From NCBI GenBank assembly GCA_021814145.1, contig JAKAIY010000012.1, positions 1 through 42,894 of the forward strand: a DNA stretch of 42,894 bases. The letters are read 5' to 3'. Position numbers and translations under genes: made by a program. The notes beneath the pieces are model-generated. The model made no database searches, had not been told where the DNA came from, and worked only from the letters and a program-made list of their open reading frames with translations. Of this stretch, positions 1-6,341 are shown piece after piece. The DNA is from Chloroflexota bacterium (GTDB taxonomy: Bacteria; Chloroflexota; Ktedonobacteria; Ktedonobacterales; JADMIN01). Positions within the stretch are counted from its first letter, which is position 1, and each line of letters starts with the position of its first letter.

Positions 1-397
1 GCCTCACCCGCGCGCCGGTCAGCTCTTCGAGATTGCGCTGCTGCGATGGCGAGATCTCGTCATCGGCGATCACCAGATCAATATCGCGGTCGCGGCAGAG
101 CATGGCCAGGTCGTTCGCGCGGCCTTTCCCCAGATACAGGCTTGGAGTAGGCGTTGGGAGCCGCTGCGAGAGCGCGCCTACGACCTCAGCGCCCGCTGTG
201 CGCGCCAGCGCCGCCAGCTCGGCCAGCGAGTCCTCGACATCCCACAGCGCGTCCTTCCGCTCCGCATCCACCGCGATCAGATAGGCGCGCTCGGACCCGT
301 TCTCGGTGGTCAGGTCAATGAGCTTATCGGTTTTGGGCGTAGGCGGCCATTCCTTTCCATAACGTGACCACGTGGCGCCTGTCCGCCCAGGCGTCAT
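1..397 (-). CDS. hflX: GTPase HflX, N-terminal part (cut by window edge)
   Basis: This is the N-terminal domain of HflX, a ribosome-associated GTPase that splits stalled or hibernating 70S ribosomes. The visible 132 residues contain the family pattern: ERAYLIAV, then LAELAALARTAGAEVVG, then PSLYLGKGRANDLA, and DDEISPSQQRNLEELTG just before the cut. The G domain lies outside the window. The start is taken as ATG at 397, which follows a strong promoter almost directly. No SD is visible before it, so the message may be leaderless or nearly so. The first 35 or so residues are a Pro- and Lys-containing extension that is not conserved, and a later start is possible. Confidence 0.9.
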   Translation of the reverse strand, partial: MTPGRTGATWSRYGKEWPPTPKTDKLIDLTTENGSERAYLIAVDAERKDALWDVEDSLAELAALARTAGAEVVGALSQRLPTPTPSLYLGKGRANDLAMLCRDRDIDLVIADDEISPSQQRNLEELTGARVR

Positions 398-409
398 CGC
401 GGGCGCTGT

Positions 410-439
410 ATTGTAGGCGCCGCGTGCGGGCGCTGTCAA
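410..439 (-). promoter_or_regulatory. Sigma-70-type promoter of hflX
   Basis: On the minus strand TTGACA (439-434) is followed by an 18-base spacer and TACAAT (415-410). A transcript would begin near 403, only about six bases before the hflX ATG at 397. The match to consensus is seen directly; the start site is inferred. Confidence 0.75.
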
Positions 440-567
440 AGCGCGCGAGAGGCGCGGCCCTAATCCCGGCCACTCACAGCCAGGGCGCGACACGGGGCCA
501 GGAAAGGTGAGGCGTCCATGCCTCATGCGCCGCGCCCCCAGCTCTTCAGGGCCGCGTCGCCCCCGCG

Positions 568-2175
568 TCAGGTGAGCGCGCCCTCGCGCGCCAGCGTGCG
601 GATGCGCTCGGCGGCGGCGTCCTGCGAGAGCTCGCCGCGCTTGAACTGCGCCAGCGCTTCGTCGAGACTGGCTGGCGGAGCCGTAACCGGAACCGTGACC
701 GGAGCCGCTTCGGGCGCGGCTTCCGGGACCTTCGGGGCCGGAACGAACTGTTTCTCACGCAGCGCGATGAACAGATACAGCCCGCCCAGCGCGAGGCCGG
801 TGAGCAGCGCGGCGCCCGCGTTGCGCGCCACCTCCTGCCAGTTTTCTAGCGGTACGTTGAGCAGCGGCGTGATGACAGCATAGAGCAGAGTCGCCACACT
901 GCCCGCCGTCGCCAGCGCGCCCGCCGCCAGCAGCGCCAGCACGAAACCGCGCCGTGGCCCGTTGATCTCCCATGCGCGCGAGCTCGCGCCCAGCCAGAGC
1001 GCCAGCGGGATATATCCCACGCCAGCGATGACAAACGCGATAGCGGTATCCCACTCATCCGCCGACGGCGACGTGACTGTGGGCGAGAGCGCGGTGAAGG
1101 TGTCGCGCACGACCAGGAATACGCCAATCCAGAACGGAACGGCGAGGGTCGCCCCTGAGAGCGCGCGCATCGTCAGCCGGATTACCGGCATGCTCATTGG
1201 CGCGCCCGGCTCCCGCTCGCGCAGCATCCAGCCGTAGACCGCGAGCGCGACCGCAGCCGCCACAAGGAGCGGACCGAAGTTGAAGTTATTGAGGTAATCG
1301 GGCGCGGTCCCGCCGGGCGTCACCAGTCGCAGCGCATATTCCGCCGCGCGCTCCAGGGTAATCGCCAGTAGAATCATGCCGCCACCCGTCCAGCCGATCA
1401 GCAGCAGGACTTGCCGCAGGAGCGACCGCGAATCGCTCCGGCCCATCCAGAGGAATCCGAGCCACACAGCCACCGCCAGCGCAGCCGCCGCCCACGCGCC
1501 ATACACCTCGTTCCCCACGCAGGGAGGCAGATAAACGGGTTGCGCTCCCTCAGGCGGGAAAGGAACACCAGGAGGACTGCATGCGATGACGCCCGCCTGC
1601 TGTGCGATGACGCGCTCGGCGCTGCCTATGGCGGTATAGATCGAAGAGAGCGTCGTGATGAGCAGGAGCAACGGGACGCCATGACGCCGCAGCCGCTCGA
1701 ACACCAGCGCGACGCCCTGGGTGGGCGTCGCGCGCCGCCGCTCCCACTCCAGCGTGAACGCCAGCGCCGCTGTGGCCAGCGCGCCCGCGAGCGAGCTGGA
1801 AATGTCCGGGCTATAGGAGGCCCCGAGCTGGGCGAGCGACGATACGCCCGCGTTGACGGCGATCAGGATGGCGACACCCTCCGCCGCGTTGAGGGTGAAC
1901 GCCCGCACGCCGCTCTCATTGATATGCGGGTCGCCCGCGCAGTCGCGGCGGATGAGCCAGTAGTGAAGCCCGCCAAATGCGCCAACGACAATGAGCATGA
2001 CGACGAACAGGATCACCGCCTGGGTGATCTGCGCGCCAGACGGCGGCGGCGCGGAGCCACGCAGCGGCGTGAGAGCGAACAGCGCCCCCAGCAGGAACGC
2101 CAGGCTGAACGTGGCGAAGCTGGCGAGCGCGATGGTAACGACATACAGATATACACGATAGAGTCCGCGCGTCAT
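568..2175 (-). CDS. Polytopic membrane protein, DUF5671-type
   Basis: This 535-residue integral membrane protein has about twelve hydrophobic segments. The first is RVYLYVVTIALASFATFSLAFL-like, followed by an LFVVMLIVVGAFGG segment; this two-helix opening and the YWLIRRD that follows it resemble DUF5671 domains, and the pattern recurs further along. The C-terminus is soluble: a Pro/Val/Thr-rich linker and then a short acidic helix (LDEALAQFKRGELSQDAAAERIRTLAREG) that looks like a SHOCT-type tail. No catalytic motif is visible and the function is unknown. The ATG at 2175 is chosen because AAGGAGGT lies five bases upstream; an in-frame ATG at 2199 has no SD. It is transcribed alone. Confidence 0.8.
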   Translation of the reverse strand: MTRGLYRVYLYVVTIALASFATFSLAFLLGALFALTPLRGSAPPPSGAQITQAVILFVVMLIVVGAFGGLHYWLIRRDCAGDPHINESGVRAFTLNAAEGVAILIAVNAGVSSLAQLGASYSPDISSSLAGALATAALAFTLEWERRRATPTQGVALVFERLRRHGVPLLLLITTLSSIYTAIGSAERVIAQQAGVIACSPPGVPFPPEGAQPVYLPPCVGNEVYGAWAAAALAVAVWLGFLWMGRSDSRSLLRQVLLLIGWTGGGMILLAITLERAAEYALRLVTPGGTAPDYLNNFNFGPLLVAAAVALAVYGWMLREREPGAPMSMPVIRLTMRALSGATLAVPFWIGVFLVVRDTFTALSPTVTSPSADEWDTAIAFVIAGVGYIPLALWLGASSRAWEINGPRRGFVLALLAAGALATAGSVATLLYAVITPLLNVPLENWQEVARNAGAALLTGLALGGLYLFIALREKQFVPAPKVPEAAPEAAPVTVPVTAPPASLDEALAQFKRGELSQDAAAERIRTLAREGALT

Positions 2176-2503
2176 GGGAGACCTCCTTCCAGGGGCCATG
2201 TGACGCCAGCGCCCGCCATGCGTGTGTCATGCGCGTGTCATGGTGGTGACGATATAGTCCTCCCCGCTCGCTGTATATACGCATGACGCCGGTCAGATAT
2301 TCTATCCGCCCCTCACAATTCGCTCTCACCAGCGAAAATTACGCATTAATGACTTCTGCGCCGGCAAAAAGGCTGGCGCGCGGCGATAGGGTCGTGGCCT
2401 GCGCATGGGATCGCGCTGGCCTCAGGGGCATGCCGCCATAGCGCACGCCAGAGGCCACCAACGGCCTCGCGCGACAAAGCGCCGTCTTTGGGGAATGCGC
2501 CGC
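2176..2503. other. Intergenic region upstream of the DUF5671-type gene
   Basis: No gene was found here. The octamer GTGTCATG occurs twice in direct orientation, at 2224-2231 and 2235-2242, exactly 11 bases (one helical turn) apart, and so could be an operator for the minus-strand gene at 2175. A palindromic GTATATAC lies near 2272. Further left, the minus strand carries TTCGCT and AGCGAA arms around a six-base loop (about 2320-2337). No convincing -35/-10 pair was found. Confidence 0.35.
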
Positions 2504-3067
2504 TCAGTTGAGGTTGGGGGGATGGAAGCCGTTCTGCTTCTCGCAGAAATGGCGTCCCTGCATCGGCCCGCCACAGAAAGGACAGCGCGGCCTGCCCAGC
2601 AAGGTGAGGCTGTTCACGCTGGAGCAGAACTGCTGCGCCTGCGAGCGGGAGAAGAACACGCTGAACGTAGGCTCATCGGAGTCACGCGCGTAGAGCTCGC
2701 CATCTTCCTCGATCAGCTCGAGCGGCGTAGCGCGCAGCAGCAGCTCTTCATCATCCTCATCGTAGCCGAGCTGCATCGGCCCTACCTGAAACTCAACATC
2801 GGGGTCGCTGGGGAAGTCGTCCGGCGCGCCGGGCGGGGGCGTCGGGTTGGCCTGGGCCTCCGCGCGCAGGGTCATGACGCCGCTGGTCTGCGCCAGCACC
2901 TTCTCGATCGCCGCCATCAGGGTCTCAAGCTGGTCCCGCTCCACCCAGAGGCTGGCGGCTCCACGCGGGCTGCGCACAAAGATGCGGAACCGGCGGGCGC
3001 CGGGCTGGCCAATGGCCTCCGCGTCGAGGATTTCCGCATGCCCAAAATCATGAAATGGCGCGCTCAT
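2504..3067 (-). CDS. DUF3090 family protein with C-terminal zinc ribbon
   Basis: This 187-residue soluble protein matches the DUF3090 family, known mainly from Actinobacteria and Chloroflexota and of unknown function. The N-terminal half reads MSAPFHDFGHAEILDAEAIG and then RRFRIFVRSPRGAASLWVER. The middle has an acidic DEDDEELLLRATP stretch, then the F-S-R-S-Q-A-Q-Q-F-C segment. The end has CPFCGGPMQGRHFC, a likely zinc ribbon, followed by FHPPN. The ATG at 3067 is chosen for the GAGGTGG SD just upstream and the match to family starts; 18 more in-frame codons exist upstream without an SD. In Actinobacteria this family sits near a phosphatase and SCO1664-type genes, which are not present here. 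Confidence 0.85.
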   Translation of the reverse strand: MSAPFHDFGHAEILDAEAIGQPGARRFRIFVRSPRGAASLWVERDQLETLMAAIEKVLAQTSGVMTLRAEAQANPTPPPGAPDDFPSDPDVEFQVGPMQLGYDEDDEELLLRATPLELIEEDGELYARDSDEPTFSVFFSRSQAQQFCSSVNSLTLLGRPRCPFCGGPMQGRHFCEKQNGFHPPNLN

Positions 3068-3127
3068 AAGCCACCTCGCCTCCAGCGTCCGCGCGATCCA
3101 GGGTATCGCCGCGCGGCGCATCAGTAT

Positions 3128-3157
3128 AGTGTAGCATCACTGTGTTCCCACGCGCAA
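3128..3157 (-). promoter_or_regulatory. Possible promoter of the DUF3090 gene
   Basis: On the minus strand TTGCGC (3157-3152), an 18-base spacer and TACACT (3133-3128) precede the gene starting at 3067. An overlapping TATACT (3128-3123) offers an alternative -10 at worse spacing. Only the hexamers are seen; activity is inferred. Confidence 0.4.
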
Positions 3158-3283
3158 TTTCCATGCGCGCTCCCATCAGAGTCTGGGAGCGCCCTCGCTT
3201 CCCGACGCCGCGCGGGAGGGGGGAGATGGCGTTCAGATGAAAGGGGCTGCGTGGCCTCCAGGCCCGCGCCATGCCAGATTAGC

Positions 3284-4105
3284 TCAGGAAACAATCGTGG
3301 CGTAGACGCTGGAGTGCGCGTAATGGCGATAGCCTCTCGCCACCAGAGCGCGCCGTAGCGTTTGAGCCCGGGAGCTGAGTGTGCAGATGGGGATGCGGTC
3401 AGCTTCGAAGGCGGCGCGCGTAGCGCGCGCGATCAGCGCGGCGAACAGCTCTTCTGGCCGGGCTATGGAACTGGCGTGGACGCTTGCTGTCAGGCGTGGC
3501 TCTGTCAGTTCCCAGACACCCTGCGAGTAGGCGCGCAACCCGATATAGGCGACGATAGAGCCGCTATGCCGCACAACAAAAACGCCGCCACTATGCCGCG
3601 CCAGTAACGCCAGCGCGTGCGGAGCGGTCTCAACGGATTCGTCCAGGCGCTCGATCCACTCGACCCCCTGCCCCTGGTAAGGCCGGAAATTCCACAGCGC
3701 CGCATAATACACGCGCAGGCGAGGTTCGCAGCCAGGGGCCAGCGGTCTGCTCACACTCTTACGGATCAGCGTGTCCAGTTGCTCCAGTAGCGCCGGGCGA
3801 AAGAACTCTGGTGGTTTTCTCGAGCCGATGAGATCTTTGACTGGCCCTTGCAGCTCCTCCGCCAGTGACGCGATTCCAGCGGGCCCTATGTCCTGCGATC
3901 CTGGCTTCACAGGAGCAAGCAGATACACCACCTGCCGCATGCCGAATAACAATGTCGTAGGGTCGTCTTCAGAGGGAGAAACAACCGACATCCATCCTGG
4001 AGTGCGCAAATCGGGCGTGGCGCAGTTTAATACTGACGCATAGTGGCTGTCAATGCGTGATAGCGCATCGCTTTCACTTTTCACGCTCGATTTGAATCTA
4101 TTCAT
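3284..4105 (-). CDS. GNAT-like acetyltransferase family protein
   Basis: This 273-residue soluble protein has a C-terminal half (about 150-273) with the layout of a GNAT N-acetyltransferase. A strand with GGVFVVRHSGSIVAYIGLRAY is followed by a strand-rich stretch (WELTEPRLTASVHASSIA), a helix (PEELFAALIARATRAAFEADR) and a closing TLRRALVARGYRHY strand like the usual LYxxLGF end. The usual acetyl-CoA loop (Q/RxxGxG/A) is not clear, so activity may be altered or absent. It lies 81 bases downstream of the PPIW-motif gene on the same strand, without a visible promoter of its own, so the two are probably co-transcribed. The SD (GGAAAGCG) is weak. The substrate is unknown. Confidence 0.6.
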   Translation of the reverse strand: MNRFKSSVKSESDALSRIDSHYASVLNCATPDLRTPGWMSVVSPSEDDPTTLLFGMRQVVYLLAPVKPGSQDIGPAGIASLAEELQGPVKDLIGSRKPPEFFRPALLEQLDTLIRKSVSRPLAPGCEPRLRVYYAALWNFRPYQGQGVEWIERLDESVETAPHALALLARHSGGVFVVRHSGSIVAYIGLRAYSQGVWELTEPRLTASVHASSIARPEELFAALIARATRAAFEADRIPICTLSSRAQTLRRALVARGYRHYAHSSVYATIVS

Positions 4106-4186
4106 AATCGCTTTCCCTGGGCCTTGAACCCCTGCTCCGAACGCCTGAGAGCCTGTTTGGAGCGGGGAGTAATCTGCGCTACATCA

Positions 4187-5065
4187 TCACGGATGCATGA
4201 ACGATGACCAGATTGGTGGCTTATCCGTGCCGGAGCGCGCGCTGGCGTCAGTCTGATCCTCAGCGGGGGATAGCGTGCGCGCCTCGGCCCGGGAGCCTGG
4301 GAGCGGCGCCCAGATGGGTGGCGCGGTGGCGACTCCAGAAAGGGGAACGTAGTCCTTATCATCGTGCGCGAGTCTGAGTGGTGTGGACGCGAGCGTCATG
4401 CCAGCGCGTCTCTGAAGTTCCACAGCGCGCCAGATCGGCGGCCTGGGCGCGCGCGCGCATACGGCTTCCTGTCCAGCGGACGCGCTCTCCAGCTGCGCCA
4501 CTTCGTGTAGCACGCTCACGTCGCGCCAGATAGGAGGCGCGACTTTAATCAATATGGCTTTGCCGGGCGCCTCCCCTGTCAGCGTTAAAGCCGTGGCGTG
4601 ACGCCCATCAAGCAGTGTTTCGACGCGGCGCCAGATAGGGGGAGCGGGCCTGCTCTCGGGCATGGTAGCGCCAGCCGGCGCGGTGAACGGGTTTCCTGAC
4701 GGCGCTTGCCTTCCTTCGGACGGGCTTTCTCCGCGCGTGAGCGTAGGGGAGAGCGGGTATGTGGTCAGGAATGGAGCGCCAGCAACCGGGGAGAAGGGAT
4801 CATGGAGAGGTGGGGCATGGCGGCTGGATGGATGGGCTGGATGGCTGCTGTTACGTGAGAAACGGGCGCCGATAATCGCGGGCGCATGAAGGGGCGCGCC
4901 TTCGCGCGCCCCTTCATGCCCCAGATTCCCCCTATAGCCGCGCGCCCGCGCGCCTGTCACGACAACCAGCGCGCCGAAGCAAACGATTGTCACTGCGACA
5001 AATCCACGCAAAGGATACATCTGCCGCACGAGATTAATAATCGTCAATACGAGTACATTTCGCAT
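4187..5065 (-). CDS. Membrane-anchored protein with five spaced PPIW motifs
   Basis: This 292-residue protein was not assigned to a family. The N-terminus carries a short hydrophobic stretch (VLVLTIINLV) and one strong membrane segment (about residues 20-37, GFVAVTIVCFGALVVVTGA), consistent with a signal anchor. Residues 45-135 are Pro-, Ser- and Ala-rich and probably disordered. Five exact Pro-Pro-Ile-Trp motifs follow at about residues 142, 177, 209, 249 and 283, the first three continuing as R-x-V, with unrelated spacers of 32-40 residues. The last lies six residues from the end. ATG at 5065 follows GGAAGGA; an in-frame ATG at 5089 is an alternative. PPIWRR also opens the pRiA4b ORF-3 family, but nothing else of that domain is evident. 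Confidence 0.6.
   Translation of the reverse strand: MRNVLVLTIINLVRQMYPLRGFVAVTIVCFGALVVVTGARARGYRGNLGHEGAREGAPLHAPAIIGARFSRNSSHPAHPSSRHAPPLHDPFSPVAGAPFLTTYPLSPTLTRGESPSEGRQAPSGNPFTAPAGATMPESRPAPPIWRRVETLLDGRHATALTLTGEAPGKAILIKVAPPIWRDVSVLHEVAQLESASAGQEAVCARAPRPPIWRAVELQRRAGMTLASTPLRLAHDDKDYVPLSGVATAPPIWAPLPGSRAEARTLSPAEDQTDASARSGTDKPPIWSSFMHP
4208..4642 (-). repeat. Five-copy PPIW-coding motif
   Basis: The coding copies lie at 4631-4642, 4526-4537, 4430-4441, 4310-4321 and 4208-4219. The proline codon pairs are CCC-CCT, CCT-CCT, CCG-CCG, CCA-CCC and CCA-CCA, so the peptide is conserved while the DNA is not. Spacing is 105, 96, 120 and 102 bases. The variation at silent positions argues for selection on the peptide and against recent DNA duplication. 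Confidence 0.85.
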
Positions 5066-5404
5066 TGCATGGCTTCCTTCCATTTTCAAACTTTAGGAAA
5101 TGCCTTGATCATGCAAAACATGAACCCATACTCGGCAACAGTTATACTTTAGCATACTAACGCGCAAATAACCACATCGTTCTGTAATCATTCACCAGTA
5201 TTATAATCGCTCAGGGAAATTTCTCATCACACGGCGGCATGCGCCTCACGGTGGCGGCTTTGGAATATATCAGAGGAACGGAACCATGAAAAGCGGCCCA
5301 CGCAGACCATCCGAGCCGCGGCGTGAAGCGGCCACGCCGCCCGGAAAGACACGGTTGCCGCTCACACAGTGGCGCCAGGGGCAGTCGGGTAGATGGCTAT
5401 GGGG
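5066..5404. other. AT-rich intergenic region upstream of the PPIW gene
   Basis: No gene was found. The stretch is clearly richer in A+T than its surroundings between about 5085 and 5225. On the minus strand it holds TATAAT (near 5200) and TATAAC (near 5146), the latter next to a TTAG-CATA-CTAA inverted repeat (about 5151-5162). These are likely promoter elements of the PPIW gene, but no good -35 is placed. The part from 5230 to 5404 is GC-rich and shows nothing recognisable. Confidence 0.35.
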
Positions 5405-5695
5405 CTACTCGCCCTGTGTGGATGTGCCGCGCGGACGGCCGCCAGCTAGGCGCTCACGCATGGCGTCGTATGTCTGCGCGTCAATTTCTCCCCGCGCGAA
5501 TCGCTGGTCGAGAATTTCATTCGCCGTCGGGCCCGGCGGCGCCTGCGTGATTTGCTGTCCGCCGGAAGCGCCGCCACCTCTGGTCAGTCGCGCGACGCCC
5601 CAGATGATCGCGGCGAGAAGCGCGATCCAGAATATCGCCGGGATGATCATCCACCAGCCCATTCCGGCTTGCCAGTAATACGGCCCCCACATCAT
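5405..5695 (-). CDS. Small membrane protein with SHOCT domain
   Basis: This 96-residue protein starts with aromatic residues (MMWGPYYWQAGMGWWM) and one membrane helix (about 17-35, IIPAIFWIALLAAIIWGVA). A Gly/Pro-rich linker leads to a typical SHOCT domain (about 60-85: ANEILDQRFARGEIDAQTYDAMRERL). SHOCT domains are short C-terminal helical modules of unclear role, often on membrane proteins. The first of two adjacent ATG codons (5695 and 5692) is used; an AGGCAGGA purine run lies upstream. It stands alone on this strand. Confidence 0.8.
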   Translation of the reverse strand: MMWGPYYWQAGMGWWMIIPAIFWIALLAAIIWGVARLTRGGGASGGQQITQAPPGPTANEILDQRFARGEIDAQTYDAMRERLAGGRPRGTSTQGE

Positions 5696-5993
5696 TCGTG
5701 TCCTGCCTCTCCCGCAGCGCAGCTTCGCCGCCCGTTCTCCATTCGGGCTATGGGGCGCCGCGCATCTTTACACCATCATCGCCCGCTCATGTCACAGTCT
5801 GGGCACGAGAGTTGGCGCGCTCATCACAGCGCGCTTCAGGCAAGCGGCGCCTGGAAGTCGCTCGCGGACGGATGAAATGTGGCGCGTGGGCGCCTCTCCG
5901 CGTCTCATCTCTCAAAGAGACGCCACATGAGCGAAGCTGAGGGCCAGCCGGTCGCCCCGGTGGCTGACGCATGCGGTGGCGAGGAGGCGAGAC
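5696..5993. other. Intergenic region, no gene recognised
   Basis: This stretch separates the divergent SHOCT and ClpS-like genes. Open frames across it lack family features. An ATG at 5928 runs into the ClpS-like gene in another frame without a good SD. No promoter could be placed with confidence. Confidence 0.3.
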
Positions 5994-6335
5994 ATGCCGC
6001 GAGTGCCTTGGTTCGGGCGATTCACCCTCAAGCGCGATCGGGAATACGCGGGCGGGACGCCGCGTCAGCGTCCGGATGATGAGATCGCGCTGGCTCTCAG
6101 CACGCTTCCTCTCTATCGGGTCATCCTGACGCTGGGCCAGCGCGACGGCGCGGCGACTGGCCCGTTTTTCGCTATCCTGGCGCCGCTAGTCGGCGAAGAG
6201 CGCGCGGCGCGCATCCTGGCGGACGCCAGGCGCGCTGGGGTCGCCCTGATCGCCACCTGCCCCCTTGAACTGGCCGAGCACTACCGCGACGAGCTCGCCC
6301 GCCGCGCGCTGCCCTGCGCCATCGTACCGGCGTGA
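5994..6335 (+). CDS. Divergent ClpS-like protein
   Basis: This 113-residue protein resembles ClpS, the adaptor that hands N-degron substrates to ClpAP/ClpCP. From about residue 41 it reads LYRVIL, then FFAILAPLVGEERAARILADARRAGVALI, then TCPLELAEHYRDELARRALPCAI, which follows the ClpS strand-helix-helix-strand order and its usual PxExAExYxxxL end. The Asn-Asp-Asp motif that normally follows the first strand and binds substrate is replaced by TLGQRD. Substrate recognition is therefore doubtful, and another role of the ClpS/L7-L12 fold is possible. ATG at 5994 follows GAGGAGGCGAGAC. Its stop is six bases from the convergent gene at 6342. Confidence 0.6.
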   Translation: MPRVPWFGRFTLKRDREYAGGTPRQRPDDEIALALSTLPLYRVILTLGQRDGAATGPFFAILAPLVGEERAARILADARRAGVALIATCPLELAEHYRDELARRALPCAIVPA

Positions 6336-6341
6336 ACACCC

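Noticed and set aside
1411-2286. Plus-strand frame of 291 codons, Arg/Glu-rich
   Set aside because: Antisense of the DUF5671-type membrane gene with the usual charged composition of such shadows.
2405-3358. Plus-strand frame of 317 codons
   Set aside because: Antisense of the DUF3090 gene, with no start signal or family features.
5928-6079. Frame starting MSEAEGQPVAP upstream of the ClpS-like gene
   Set aside because: It runs out of frame through the ClpS-like gene and has no good SD, whereas the ClpS-like start at 5994 has a strong one.
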